Shown here: positions 52,027-61,599 of the stretch, piece by piece
How the letters are laid out: each line of letters opens with the position of its first letter
How positions within the stretch are numbered: position 1 is the stretch's first letter
The notes under the pieces: model-generated
Databases searched by the model: none
Told to the model about the DNA's origin: nothing
Seen by the model: the letters and a program-made list of their open reading frames with translations, nothing else
Program-made: the position numbers and the translations under genes
NCBI RefSeq assembly: GCF_007829815.1
Contig: NZ_VIWT01000004.1
Location: 248,001-312,000, forward strand
DNA length: 64,000 nt
Direction of reading: 5' to 3'
Source: Kitasatospora viridis
Lineage (GTDB): Bacteria > Actinomycetota > Actinomycetes > Streptomycetales > Streptomycetaceae

Positions 52027-54198
52027 ATGCCTGCACCCGTCCGCCACCTGTGGCTCACCGGCCCCCGCGCCGCGGCCCTGCCGACCCTCGCGGACCCGGT
52101 GGCGGCCGTCGACACCGACCCGCCGACCGTCGTCGACGCGGACCGGCGGCTGCGCGGCCCCTACACCGGCGCCGGTGCGCTGCTGCGCCGCCTGGTGCCC
52201 GCCCTGCACCCCCGGGAGCAGGCGCTGTTGGCCCGGCACGCCATCGAGATCCTGGCCGCCGCACCGGAGTTGGAACCCCTGGTCGGACCCGCGCCCGGCA
52301 CGCTGACCTCGCTGGCCGACGACGAGGAGCGCACCCGCTGGTACTCGCCGCTGCGCACCCGGCGGATCGCCCACGGCCTGGTCGACCTGCTGCGGGCCCG
52401 CGCCGAGCTGCCCGGGGCGGCCCCGACGGTACTGGTGCTGCGCAACGCCGACCACGCCGACGCCACCGACCTGGAGTTCCTCGCCCTGGCCCTGCGCCGC
52501 CTCGACCCGGCCCGGGTGCGGATCGTGCTGACCGGCGAGGCGGCCGAGCCGCCCGAGGCGCTGCGGGAGGCGGTGGCGCGGTACGCCGAGACCGGACGCC
52601 TGACGACGGCGGAACCCGAAGGCGCGGCCACCGCCCGGGAGTTCGTCCGCTCCGACGGCACCCTGGAGCTGCCCGCCGCACACCGGGCCTACCTGGCCCT
52701 GCCCGCCGCCGAGCGGGCCCGGCTGCACGACGAACGGGCCGAGGAGCTGGAGGGGTCGGGCGAGTGGAGCACCCGGCTGGGCGCCCTGCCCCACCACCGG
52801 GAGCGCGGCAGCGCGCCGCACACCGCCGGCGTGCGGGCCTACGCCCAGGCCGCCGCCTACTGCGTGGGCATGGGCTTCTACCACGCCGGGCTGGAGCTCG
52901 CCGAGCGGTTGGCCGCGCTCGCCGAGGAGGCCGGCGACCTGCGGCAGTACGCCGTCGGCCGCAGCTACACCACCCAGTGCCTGGCCCTGCTGGACCGGCC
53001 GGCCGAGACCGAGCAGCACTACGTCGACCTGCTCGCGCGCTCCACCAACCCGCAGAGCCACATGTCGATCCACTACGCGCTGAGCATGCTCTACACCCGG
53101 CTGTACGGCCCCGAGCACAAGGACCACCGGCGGGCACTCGCCTACGCCAACACCGCCGTGGCCATCGCCGAGCTGCTCCCGGACCCGGTGGAACGCGCCT
53201 TCCACGCCGTCTTCTTCAACAACGGCAAGGCGCTGGTGCAGGTCCACCTGAAGAACCTGCCGGCCGCCCTGGAGCTGGTCACCGACGGGATCGCCCGCCT
53301 GGAGCGCGAGTTGACGCCCGATCAGCACCGGCTGCACCGCTCGGTGCTGCACCACAACCGCAGCCAGGTGCTGGCCGGCCTCGGGCGCGAGGAGGAGGCG
53401 CTCGCCGAGCTGACCCGGGTCATCGAGATGGACCCGCACTACCCCGAGTACCACTTCGACCGCGGCAACCTGCACTTCCAGCTCGGCCTGCACCAGGAGG
53501 CGCTCGCCGACTACGAGTCGGCGATCCGGCTCAGCCCGCCGTTCCCCGAGGTGCACTTCAACCGGGGCAGCGTGCTGGGCGAACTGGGCGACGTGGCCGG
53601 GGCGTTGGCCGACTTCCAGTACGTGCTCGACCTGGAGCCGGACCACACCGACGCCCGGGTCTCGGCCGCCTCGCTGCTGCTGGACTGCGACCGCCCCCGG
53701 GAGGCCGCCGAACAGGCCGCGCTCGGCCTGGAGTTGACGCCCGACCAGGCCCGACTGCACTGCACCCTGGGCCTGGCCCTGCTGGAACTCGACGACCCCG
53801 CCGGCGCCGTGCGCGCCTTCGACCGCGCCCTGGAGCTCGACCCCGACCTGGCGCAGGCCCGGGTGAATCGCGCCGTGGTGGCGCACGCCGAGGGCCGGCT
53901 GGCGGACGCGCTCGCCGACCTGGGCACCGCGATCGAGCAGACCCCCGAGGACGGCGACATCCGCTACAACCGCGGCTACGCCCTGGAATCGGCCGACCGC
54001 TGGCAGGAGGCCGCGGCGGACTACACCGCCGCGCTGGAACTCGGCGCCGACCCGGCCGAGCTGCTCTTCCGCCGCGGCCGCTGCCACGCCCGCCTGGGCG
54101 AAACCGCGCGGGCCCGGGCCGACCTGACGGCCCATCTGACCCTGGGCCCCTCCGAGTACGCGCAGGAGGCCGAGCAGCTGCTGGCGGCGCTCGGCTGA
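52027..54198 (+). CDS. TPR protein with degenerate ATPase-like N-terminus
   Basis: This 723-residue protein follows the M50 gene by 39 bases with GGAG upstream. Residues 1-240 resemble a STAND/AAA-type ATPase core without a P-loop: RLRGPYTGAGALLRRLVPAL, then the Walker-B/sensor-like VLVLRNADHADATDLEFLAL and VRIVLTGEA. From about 270 on it is helical. From about 440 to the end there are seven or so canonical 34-residue TPRs (e.g. HYPEYHFDRGNLHFQLGLHQ). TPRs bind peptides or partner proteins. Its position suggests a scaffold or sensor for the peptide/protease pair. No catalytic residues were seen. Confidence 0.85.
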   Translation: MPAPVRHLWLTGPRAAALPTLADPVAAVDTDPPTVVDADRRLRGPYTGAGALLRRLVPALHPREQALLARHAIEILAAAPELEPLVGPAPGTLTSLADDEERTRWYSPLRTRRIAHGLVDLLRARAELPGAAPTVLVLRNADHADATDLEFLALALRRLDPARVRIVLTGEAAEPPEALREAVARYAETGRLTTAEPEGAATAREFVRSDGTLELPAAHRAYLALPAAERARLHDERAEELEGSGEWSTRLGALPHHRERGSAPHTAGVRAYAQAAAYCVGMGFYHAGLELAERLAALAEEAGDLRQYAVGRSYTTQCLALLDRPAETEQHYVDLLARSTNPQSHMSIHYALSMLYTRLYGPEHKDHRRALAYANTAVAIAELLPDPVERAFHAVFFNNGKALVQVHLKNLPAALELVTDGIARLERELTPDQHRLHRSVLHHNRSQVLAGLGREEEALAELTRVIEMDPHYPEYHFDRGNLHFQLGLHQEALADYESAIRLSPPFPEVHFNRGSVLGELGDVAGALADFQYVLDLEPDHTDARVSAASLLLDCDRPREAAEQAALGLELTPDQARLHCTLGLALLELDDPAGAVRAFDRALELDPDLAQARVNRAVVAHAEGRLADALADLGTAIEQTPEDGDIRYNRGYALESADRWQEAAADYTAALELGADPAELLFRRGRCHARLGETARARADLTAHLTLGPSEYAQEAEQLLAALG

Positions 54199-54276
54199 CC
54201 GATTCCGCTGACAGGCCGACTCCCCGGCACTACGGTTGGCGATCGGAACGGTCGGCTGGTGGGAGTACCGAAACTG

Positions 54277-57200
54277 ATGATGCCGCTGACGACATCGGCC
54301 CGGCCGGACGGCGGCGCGCCCGAGCACGAGCGGTTCGAGCAGCGCCGCAGCCCGCGCTCCCCCGCCGCCCGGCCGCACGGCGGCCGGCCCGTGGTGATCA
54401 TCTCCAAGGAGGCCGCGCGGGCGGCCCGGAGCATCGAGCCGACCGGGCCGGTGCACCAGCTGCCGCCCGCCGCCACCGGCGAGCTGGTCGGCCGGGCGGT
54501 GGCACTGGAGGAGATCCGCCGGGCCCTCGCGGCGGGCGACGGCACCGGCCTGGTCACCCAGGCCACCGCGCTGCACGGGCTCGGCGGGGTCGGCAAGACC
54601 ACCCTGGCGCTGCACTACGCCCACGCCAACGCCGAGCGCTACCGGCTGATCTGGTGGATCACCGCGGAGACCGAGGAGCAGGTCGCCGAGGCCTTCGCCG
54701 ACCTCGCCGTCCAGGTGCACCCGAGCTGGGCGCTGACCGTCCCGGCGAGCCAGCAGGCGGAGTGGGCGCTCAGCTGGCTGCGCGCCCACCACGACTGGCT
54801 GCTGGTCTTCGACAACGCCGAGGACCCCGCCCACCTCACCCCCTACCTGGGCCGACTGCTCGGCTGCGGCCACCAGTTGGTCACCAGCCGCAAGGCGAGC
54901 GGCTGGCACGAGGGCATCCGGCGGGTGCGGATCGACGTGCTCGACGCCCCCGAGGCCGCCCGGCTGCTCTGCGGCACCGCCTACCCCGGCCAGGCGGTCG
55001 GCGCGGCGGAACGCGCCCAGGCCCGGGCGCTGGCGGACGAACTCGGCCACCTGCCGCTGGCGCTCGCCCAGGCCGGCGCCTACGTCCAGCAGACCGGCAG
55101 CAGCCTGGCCGACTACCGCGACCGGCTCGGCGCGCCGGGCGGACCGGGCTCGGTCCAGGTGGTCGACCGGCTCTGGCAGACCACGCTGCGCACCGTCCAG
55201 GCCACCGCCCCGTTCGCCGTCACCCTGCTGCGCGCCCTGGCCTGGTACGCGCCCGAGGCCCTGCCGCGCGAGGCGCTGCTGCCGTTCGGCAAGCGGCGGC
55301 CGCAGGAGGTGGAGTCGGCGCTGCGGCTGCTCGCCGACTACCACCTGATCACCCTGGGCGAGCACACCGTCGCCGTGCACCGGCTGCTGCAGAGCGTGCT
55401 GCGCGCGGCGGACGGCGAGCGGCGGTACCGCGACCTGGCGGAGCGTCAGCTCGCCTCGGTGATCGGCCCGTTGCTGGTCGACGACGTGCGGATGCACCGG
55501 TCGCTGCTGCCGCACGTCCGGGAGCTGGCCGCCACCGGCCCCGCCGAACGGCCGAGCGCGGCCGTCGTCGAGCTCTACCGCCTGGCGGCCGGGCACTCCT
55601 TCGAGAGGGCGCAGCAGGTCTTCGCCGTGCCGCTGGTCAGCGCGATGGTCGACGCGCAGACCCGGCTGCTGGGGGCCGAGCACCCGGACACCCTCGACGG
55701 GCGCAGCCGACTCGCCGAGCTGCACGCGCGCACCGGCGACCCGGCCCGGGCGGTCGAGCTCGCCACGCAGGTGGTGGCCGACCGGACCCGCCGGCAGGGC
55801 GCCGACCACCCGGCCACCCTGGCGGACCGTGCCGTGCTGGCCTACGCCTACCGCAAGGCCGGCGAACACGCCCGGGCAGTCGAGCAGTTCGCCGCCCTCT
55901 CGGCCGACCGGGCCCGGGTGCTGGGCGCCGAGCACCCCGACACCCTGGCCGCCCGTGCCGGATTGGCCTACGCGCTCCAGATGGCGGGCCGGCACAAGGA
56001 GTCGGTGCCGGAGTTCGAACGGCTGCTGGCCGACGAGACCCGCCTCCTGGGCGCCGAGCACCCGACCGTGCTGACCCGTCGCAACAACCTCGCCTACGCC
56101 CACCTCGACGCCGGCGAGCACCGGTTGGCGCTGACGCTCTACCAGCAGGCGGTCGCCGAGCAGGCCCGGGTGCTCGGCGCCGAGCACCCGGACACGCTGA
56201 CCAGCAGGGGGTGGCTCGCCTACGCGCACCTCCAGGCGAGCGACTTCCGCACGGCGGTCACCGAGCTGGAGTCGCTGGTGGCCGACCACACCCGGACCCG
56301 GGGCGCCGACCACGCCCAGTCCCTGGAGACCCGCGGCTACCTGGCGATAGCCCTCCTCGGGGCGGGCCGGCCGGCCGACGCGGTGGCGGACTGGGTGCGG
56401 GTGGTGGCCGACCACACCCGCGTCCTCGGCCCGGACCACCCCAGGACCCTGGATGCCCGCAACGGCCTCGCCGGCACCCTGGCCGAAACCGGCTGCTACG
56501 TCGAGGCGGTCGAGGAACACCGTGCCGTGATCCGGGACCGCACCCGCGTCCAGGGCCCCGAGCACCGCGACACCCTGGCCGAGCGCGCGGAGCTGTGCGA
56601 CGCGCTGCGGTTCGCGCAGCTACCCGAACGCGAACTGCCCCACCGCGAGCGGCTGGTCGACGACCGGATCCGGATCCAGGGGCCGGACCATCCGGACACC
56701 CTGGAGGAACGGGCGGGGCTGGCCGAGGCGTTCATCGGCGCAGGCCGCCCGCGCGAGGCGCTGGCCGAGCGCACCCGGCTGGTCGACGACTTCGCGCGGG
56801 TCTACGGACCCGTACACGCAAAGGCGTTGAACGCCCGGCTGCGCCTGGCCCGGGCGCACAGCGAGTGCGACGAGCCCGAACGGGCCGTGGAGCTGTGCGA
56901 GCCGCTGGTGATCGACCGGGTGCGGATCGAGGGGGCGGACCACCCGTCGGTGCTGAACACCCGCTGGTGGCTCGCCGAGTTCCACGCCGCCGTGGGAGAC
57001 CACCGCCGGGAGCTGGAGCTGCGCGAGGCCCTGCTCGCCGACCGCTTGCGGCTGCATGGGCCGGACCACCAGCTGACCCTGGACGCCCGCTACTACCTGG
57101 CGTTCGCCCACCGCGAAGCGGGCGAGCACCGCCACGCGCTCGGGCTCTGGGAGGAACTGGTCGCCGACTACGCGCGACTGCTCGGCCCGGACCACCCCGA

Positions 57201-60200
57201 GACACTGACCGCCCGTTCACAGTTGGCGAGGTCCGCAAGGACCGCGCGCGAGCACCGCCGCGCGGTGGCGCTGTACGAGGCGCTGGCCGCCGACCGGACC
57301 CGACTCAACGGCCCCACACATCCGTGGACCACCTCGGTCCGGTGGTGGCACGCCTTCGCCTGCCGGGAAGCGGCACAGCACCACCGCGCGGTGGCGCTGT
57401 ACGAGGCGCTGCTCGCCGACGAGACCGAGGCCCTGGGGCCGGAGCACCCGGAGACCCTCAACACCCGCGGCGGTCTGGCCGGGGCCCTGGTGGCCAAGGG
57501 CGACGGGGCCCGCGCGGCCGAGCTCTTCGAAGACCTGGTGGCCGTCCGCGCCCGTGTCCAGGGCCCCGACCATCCCGCCACCCTGGAAACCCGCAGCGAC
57601 CTCGCCTGGGCCTGTCGCGAGGCCGGCGACCTCGACCGCGCGGTGCGACTCTACGAGGACCTACTGGCCGACCGGATCCGGCTGCTCGGCGCCGATCACC
57701 GCGCCACCCTCGGCACCCGCGGCTCCCTCGCCCACACCCAGGTCACCGCCGGCCGGTTCGGGACCGCGCAGGAGCTCTTCGAAGCCCTGCTCGCCGATCA
57801 GCTCCGGCTCCTGGGTCCCGACCACCAGAACGTCGTCACCACCCGCTACGCCCTGGCCCGGGTCCACGAGGACGCCGCCGAGTACGGGCCGGCCATCGAG
57901 CGGTACCGCGCCCTGGTCGACGACGCGCGGCGGGCGCTCGGCCCGGACCACCCGGACTGCCTGAACGTCCGGCAGGGCCTGGCCCGGACCTTGGTGGCGG
58001 CGGGCGAGCACCGCGCCGCCATCGAGCTGTACGCCCGCCTGGTGCCGGACCGCGAACGCGCCCAGGGCCCCGACCACCCCGGCGTCCTCGCCACCCGCTG
58101 GCGGCAGGCCCACGCGTTCCACGAATCCGGCGACCACGTCCGCGCCGTGGCACTGTTCGGCGCCGTCGCCGCCGACCGCGCGCGGGTGCTCGGCGCCGAC
58201 CACCCCGAAGCGCTCAGCACCCGTTGGTGGCAGGCCTGCGCCTGTCGTGCCGGGGACGACCCGCGGCGCGCCGTCGAGCTGAGCCGGGCCCTGCTGGCCG
58301 ACTGGGTGCGGATCGGCGGCCCGGACGACCTGGAGACGCTGAACACCCGGTCCCTGCTCGCCTGGTCCCACCGGACCGCGGGCGACCACCTGATCAGCAC
58401 CGAACTCGACGACGCCGTCCTGCGGGACCGGATCCGGCTCCAGGGCGCCGAGCATCCCGACGTCCTCGTCGCCCGCGGCAACCTCGCGTACGACCGGCGG
58501 CTCGCCGGGCTGCTCCGGCAGGCCGTCGCGGAGTACGAACTGGTGGCCGCCGACCGGCTCCGGCTCCAGGGCCCGGAACACCCGCTCCTGCACACCCAGC
58601 GTGCCAGGCTCGCCTCGGCGCTCGCCGAGTACGGCGAACTCGACCGCGCCGTCGCACTGTTCACCGAGGTGATCGCCGATCAGACCCGGCTGCTGGGCGC
58701 GGACGCCCCGGACACCCTCGCCACCCGGGAGCGCCTCGCCCAGGCCCACGGTCTGGCCGGCCGCCTGCACCAGGATCTCGCCGAGCGGGAGCGGCTGGTG
58801 GCCGACCACGCGCGCGTCCTGGGCCCGGAACACCGCGACACCTTGGCCGCCCGGCTCGCTCTGGCCGATGCCCGTCGCGCACGCTGGGACCACGACGACG
58901 CAGCGACCGAGTACCGCGCCCTCGCGGCCGACAGCGCCGGGCTGCTCGGGGCCGACCACCCCGACACCATCGCCGCACTGCGCAGCCTCGCGCTGAACGA
59001 GTTCGACGCCGGGCGGTACGGCGAAGCCGGGGCCCGCTGCCAGGAGGCCCTGGCCACCGCCGAGCCCGCCCTCGGGGCGCACCATCCGGTGGTCCTCCAA
59101 CTGCGTCTGGTACAGGCCGAGTCGCTGCTGGCGGGCGGTGAACTCCAATCCGCCATCCACCTCCTGACGGCGCTCCTGGCGACCTGCGCCGGCCCGGCCG
59201 AGGCACCTGCCGCCACCGCGGACACCGGGCGTACCCTCGCACTCGCCCGGCAGCTCAGCGGCGATCAGGAGGCCGCCGAGAGCGCCGTCGGGTCGGCGCT
59301 GCGGATCGCCGAACGGGCCCTCGGCCCCGCCCATGTGCTGACCGTCCTCGCCCGCGCCCTGCACGCCCTGCTGCTCACCGCCGGCCCGCGCCCGCTGCAC
59401 GCCGTGGTGCTGTTGGAGGAGCTCGCCGAGGAGTGCGCCGCCAACCACGGCCCGGGTGGCTGGAGCACCCTGACGGTCCGTCACTCCCTGGCGCAGGCCC
59501 GCTACCGGGCCGGTGACCCGGTCGGCGCGGTCCACACCTACGCCGGGCTCGTCGCGGCCCGGATCCCCGCCGCCACCACCCTCGGCCCGGCCGCCGTGCT
59601 CGCCCGGGGCCACCGCGAACTGGACGACCTCAGCCTCGATCTCGGTACCTTGGGCGAGATCTGGCTCCCCCTCCTCCCCACCCTCGCCGTCGGCCTCGCC
59701 CAGGCCCTCGCCGCGGCCGGCCACCCCGGCGCCGCCCGCGAGCTGCTGACCGCGGTCTGCGCCGGCCGGGACGCCGCGATGGGCACCGCGCACCGCCTCG
59801 CCCTGGAGAGCCGCGCCGCGCTCGCCCGCCTGGACGACAGCCGGCCCGCCGTGCCCGCACCCCGTGCGCTGCCCGCACGGGCCGATGCCGCGCCGGTCCG
59901 CCGCTCCCCCGTCCGCCGCGCGCTCCAACCCCCGCGGCCCGCTTGGCACCCCCGCCTCACCCTGCTCGACGAGCCCGCGGTCGGCGCCACCACCCGCATC
60001 GAGCTGCGCCTGGCCTCCGCCGACCCCGCCGCCGACCCGGCCGACCTGCCCGAGCTGCACCTGGTCGCCACCGTCGGCGCGGACGCCGTGCTCGAACCCG
60101 CCGTCACCGATCACGTCCCGGCCGACGGGCCCGCCGTCTTCGCGCTCACGCCGACCGCGCCGGGGCCGCACCGGATCCGGATCACCGTCTCCGACCGGGG

Positions 60201-60297
60201 GCACGGCGCCGTGCTCCAGGACCTCTCCACGGTCCTGGAGGTCCCCCAACCTCCCCCAGCAGCCCCACCAGCCCTCTCAGCCCAGGAGCAGGAGTAG
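54277..60297 (+). CDS. Giant NB-ARC (STAND NTPase) protein with about 29 kinesin-light-chain-type TPRs
   Basis: This 2006-residue protein carries a basic/disordered N-terminus and an NB-ARC NTPase (about 70-330; P-loop GLGGVGKTT with Lys107, Walker B LLVFDNAED with Asp179, then GHQLVTSR and LGHLPLALAQAGAY). A helical region is followed by about 29 TPRs of 42 residues with the consensus RxxGxxHPxTLxxRxxLA (about 465-1690). It ends in about 130 residues of beta-rich sequence. I chose ATG 54277 (ATG 54280 next) after GGGAG; GTG 54259 is an alternative. STAND proteins are switch-like sensors that oligomerise on ligand binding. It is seven bases ahead of a CHAT protease gene, its likely effector. 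There is no DNA-binding domain, so it is not a SARP. Confidence 0.92.
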   Translation: MMPLTTSARPDGGAPEHERFEQRRSPRSPAARPHGGRPVVIISKEAARAARSIEPTGPVHQLPPAATGELVGRAVALEEIRRALAAGDGTGLVTQATALHGLGGVGKTTLALHYAHANAERYRLIWWITAETEEQVAEAFADLAVQVHPSWALTVPASQQAEWALSWLRAHHDWLLVFDNAEDPAHLTPYLGRLLGCGHQLVTSRKASGWHEGIRRVRIDVLDAPEAARLLCGTAYPGQAVGAAERAQARALADELGHLPLALAQAGAYVQQTGSSLADYRDRLGAPGGPGSVQVVDRLWQTTLRTVQATAPFAVTLLRALAWYAPEALPREALLPFGKRRPQEVESALRLLADYHLITLGEHTVAVHRLLQSVLRAADGERRYRDLAERQLASVIGPLLVDDVRMHRSLLPHVRELAATGPAERPSAAVVELYRLAAGHSFERAQQVFAVPLVSAMVDAQTRLLGAEHPDTLDGRSRLAELHARTGDPARAVELATQVVADRTRRQGADHPATLADRAVLAYAYRKAGEHARAVEQFAALSADRARVLGAEHPDTLAARAGLAYALQMAGRHKESVPEFERLLADETRLLGAEHPTVLTRRNNLAYAHLDAGEHRLALTLYQQAVAEQARVLGAEHPDTLTSRGWLAYAHLQASDFRTAVTELESLVADHTRTRGADHAQSLETRGYLAIALLGAGRPADAVADWVRVVADHTRVLGPDHPRTLDARNGLAGTLAETGCYVEAVEEHRAVIRDRTRVQGPEHRDTLAERAELCDALRFAQLPERELPHRERLVDDRIRIQGPDHPDTLEERAGLAEAFIGAGRPREALAERTRLVDDFARVYGPVHAKALNARLRLARAHSECDEPERAVELCEPLVIDRVRIEGADHPSVLNTRWWLAEFHAAVGDHRRELELREALLADRLRLHGPDHQLTLDARYYLAFAHREAGEHRHALGLWEELVADYARLLGPDHPETLTARSQLARSARTAREHRRAVALYEALAADRTRLNGPTHPWTTSVRWWHAFACREAAQHHRAVALYEALLADETEALGPEHPETLNTRGGLAGALVAKGDGARAAELFEDLVAVRARVQGPDHPATLETRSDLAWACREAGDLDRAVRLYEDLLADRIRLLGADHRATLGTRGSLAHTQVTAGRFGTAQELFEALLADQLRLLGPDHQNVVTTRYALARVHEDAAEYGPAIERYRALVDDARRALGPDHPDCLNVRQGLARTLVAAGEHRAAIELYARLVPDRERAQGPDHPGVLATRWRQAHAFHESGDHVRAVALFGAVAADRARVLGADHPEALSTRWWQACACRAGDDPRRAVELSRALLADWVRIGGPDDLETLNTRSLLAWSHRTAGDHLISTELDDAVLRDRIRLQGAEHPDVLVARGNLAYDRRLAGLLRQAVAEYELVAADRLRLQGPEHPLLHTQRARLASALAEYGELDRAVALFTEVIADQTRLLGADAPDTLATRERLAQAHGLAGRLHQDLAERERLVADHARVLGPEHRDTLAARLALADARRARWDHDDAATEYRALAADSAGLLGADHPDTIAALRSLALNEFDAGRYGEAGARCQEALATAEPALGAHHPVVLQLRLVQAESLLAGGELQSAIHLLTALLATCAGPAEAPAATADTGRTLALARQLSGDQEAAESAVGSALRIAERALGPAHVLTVLARALHALLLTAGPRPLHAVVLLEELAEECAANHGPGGWSTLTVRHSLAQARYRAGDPVGAVHTYAGLVAARIPAATTLGPAAVLARGHRELDDLSLDLGTLGEIWLPLLPTLAVGLAQALAAAGHPGAARELLTAVCAGRDAAMGTAHRLALESRAALARLDDSRPAVPAPRALPARADAAPVRRSPVRRALQPPRPAWHPRLTLLDEPAVGATTRIELRLASADPAADPADLPELHLVATVGADAVLEPAVTDHVPADGPAVFALTPTAPGPHRIRITVSDRGHGAVLQDLSTVLEVPQPPPAAPPALSAQEQE
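55670..59370. repeat. In-gene array of about 29 units of roughly 126 bp encoding TPRs
   Basis: The NB-ARC gene contains a long run of diverged 126-bp units. They are easiest to see as recurrent gcc-gag/gac-cac-ccg codons (Ala/Pro-Glu/Asp-His-Pro) every 42 codons. Units are similar but not identical, and a few are degenerate (e.g. GPDDLETL, GADAPDTL). The array could vary in copy number between strains. Confidence 0.75.
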
Positions 60298-60303
60298 CCG
60301 CAG

Positions 60304-61599
60304 GTGCCCCGGGACCTCTTCGTCGAGATCGCGCACAACCCCTCCGCCGACTACACCCGGCTGCCCCGCCCCACCGGTCCGTTCCGGCCCGGGGACGACG
60401 GCCGGCCGGACCAGCCGCCCGCCCTCGACCTGGTGGTGACGCTGCGCCGGCCGCCCGGCACCGACCTGCTGCAGATCTCCGCCTACCGCCCGGGCGAGCG
60501 CACCCCGCGCACCCGCGGCCACCACGCCGACCTGGCCATCCCGGCCGCCGTCCTGCTGGCCAAGACGGCCCGGCTGCGCACGATCTGGCGCGACCGGCTG
60601 GTGCGCTACGCCTCGGTGGACGCCGCCGGGCTGCCGCTGGACCACCCGTTCCTGCGCTCCGTGGACCTGTCCGCGCTGGCCGCCACGACCGACGTGCGGG
60701 TGGACGAGCTGGCCCAGGAGGGCCGCTACCTGCTGGACACCATGCTCGCCGGACCGGACCGGGACCTGACGGCCTTCCGCGAGTACCTCACCGGCGCGCT
60801 CACCGAGCACGGCCCGCTGCGGGTCAGCTTCGACTCCGACCTCCACCTGCCCTGGCCGATGCTGGCCGTGGGCCCGCTCGGTGACGACCCGTGGGCCGGG
60901 TTCCTCGGCTACCGGCACCAGGTGGAGCAGACCGGGGCCGGCTACACCCCGATCCAGCCGCCCTACCCGGCCCGCAGCCGGCCCGTCGCCAGTCTGAACA
61001 CCGACGACAGCCTGGAGGCGATCGGCCGCGCGCCCGAGGTGCGCAAGCTGCTGGAGGAGCGCGCCGAGCTGAGCGTGCGCACCGAGTCCGAGGACCTGCT
61101 GGCCGCGCTCTCCTCCGCGGTGCTGGACGAGGACGTCATGTACTTCTGGTGCCACGGCCAGTTCGTCGACAACGGCACGGCCTTCGAGCAGCTGGCCGTG
61201 AGCCTCACCGACGACCGGCAGATCGACGCCGACCTGGTGCGCCGGCACCGCGGGCCGCTGGTCGGCGCGCCGGACGCGATGTTCCGGCCGTTCGTGCTGC
61301 TGAACGCCTGCCACACCGGCCAGTCGGCCGCCGCCGAACTGGAGCACCTGGGGCGGGCGCTGATCGAGCTGGGCGCGGAGGGAGTGCTCGGGCCGCAGAT
61401 CGAGATCCCGACGGTGTTCGCCGCCGAGTACGCCTTCGCCTTCCTGGAGCTGTACCTGACCGGCGAGCTGACGGCCGGTGAGATCACCCGGAGCCTGGTG
61501 CACCGGTTCGCCCGCGAGTTCCACAACCCGCTCGCCCTGACCTACTCGCTGCACTGCGGCATCGACAGCATGCTGAGCATCCTGGAGCTGAATCCGTGA
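60304..61599 (+). CDS. CHAT-domain caspase-like protease
   Basis: This 431-residue protein has an N-terminal domain of about 240 residues and a C-terminal CHAT (caspase HetF-associated with TPRs) domain. The catalytic dyad is visible: His284 in MYFWCHGQF and Cys336 in FVLLNACHTGQS. Further family features are GVLGPQIEIPTVFAAEYAFA and a final LALTYSLHCGIDS. GTG 60304 follows a purine-rich AGGAGCAGGAG. It lies seven bases after the NB-ARC-TPR gene, and its stop overlaps the hydrolase start. CHAT proteases act as regulated proteolytic effectors; here activation by the NB-ARC-TPR protein is inferred from context. Confidence 0.92.
   Translation: MPRDLFVEIAHNPSADYTRLPRPTGPFRPGDDGRPDQPPALDLVVTLRRPPGTDLLQISAYRPGERTPRTRGHHADLAIPAAVLLAKTARLRTIWRDRLVRYASVDAAGLPLDHPFLRSVDLSALAATTDVRVDELAQEGRYLLDTMLAGPDRDLTAFREYLTGALTEHGPLRVSFDSDLHLPWPMLAVGPLGDDPWAGFLGYRHQVEQTGAGYTPIQPPYPARSRPVASLNTDDSLEAIGRAPEVRKLLEERAELSVRTESEDLLAALSSAVLDEDVMYFWCHGQFVDNGTAFEQLAVSLTDDRQIDADLVRRHRGPLVGAPDAMFRPFVLLNACHTGQSAAAELEHLGRALIELGAEGVLGPQIEIPTVFAAEYAFAFLELYLTGELTAGEITRSLVHRFAREFHNPLALTYSLHCGIDSMLSILELNP

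Noticed and set aside
55670..59370. CRISPR-like array because of the regular spacing of similar units
   Set aside because: Units are 126 bp, diverged, continuously coding in one frame and clearly encode TPRs; no short identical repeats with unique spacers.
54277..60297. Interpretation of the giant TPR protein as an AfsR-like transcriptional activator
   Set aside because: It has NB-ARC and TPRs but no winged-helix or BTAD domain. The TPRs are of the kinesin-light-chain type and it is linked to a CHAT protease.
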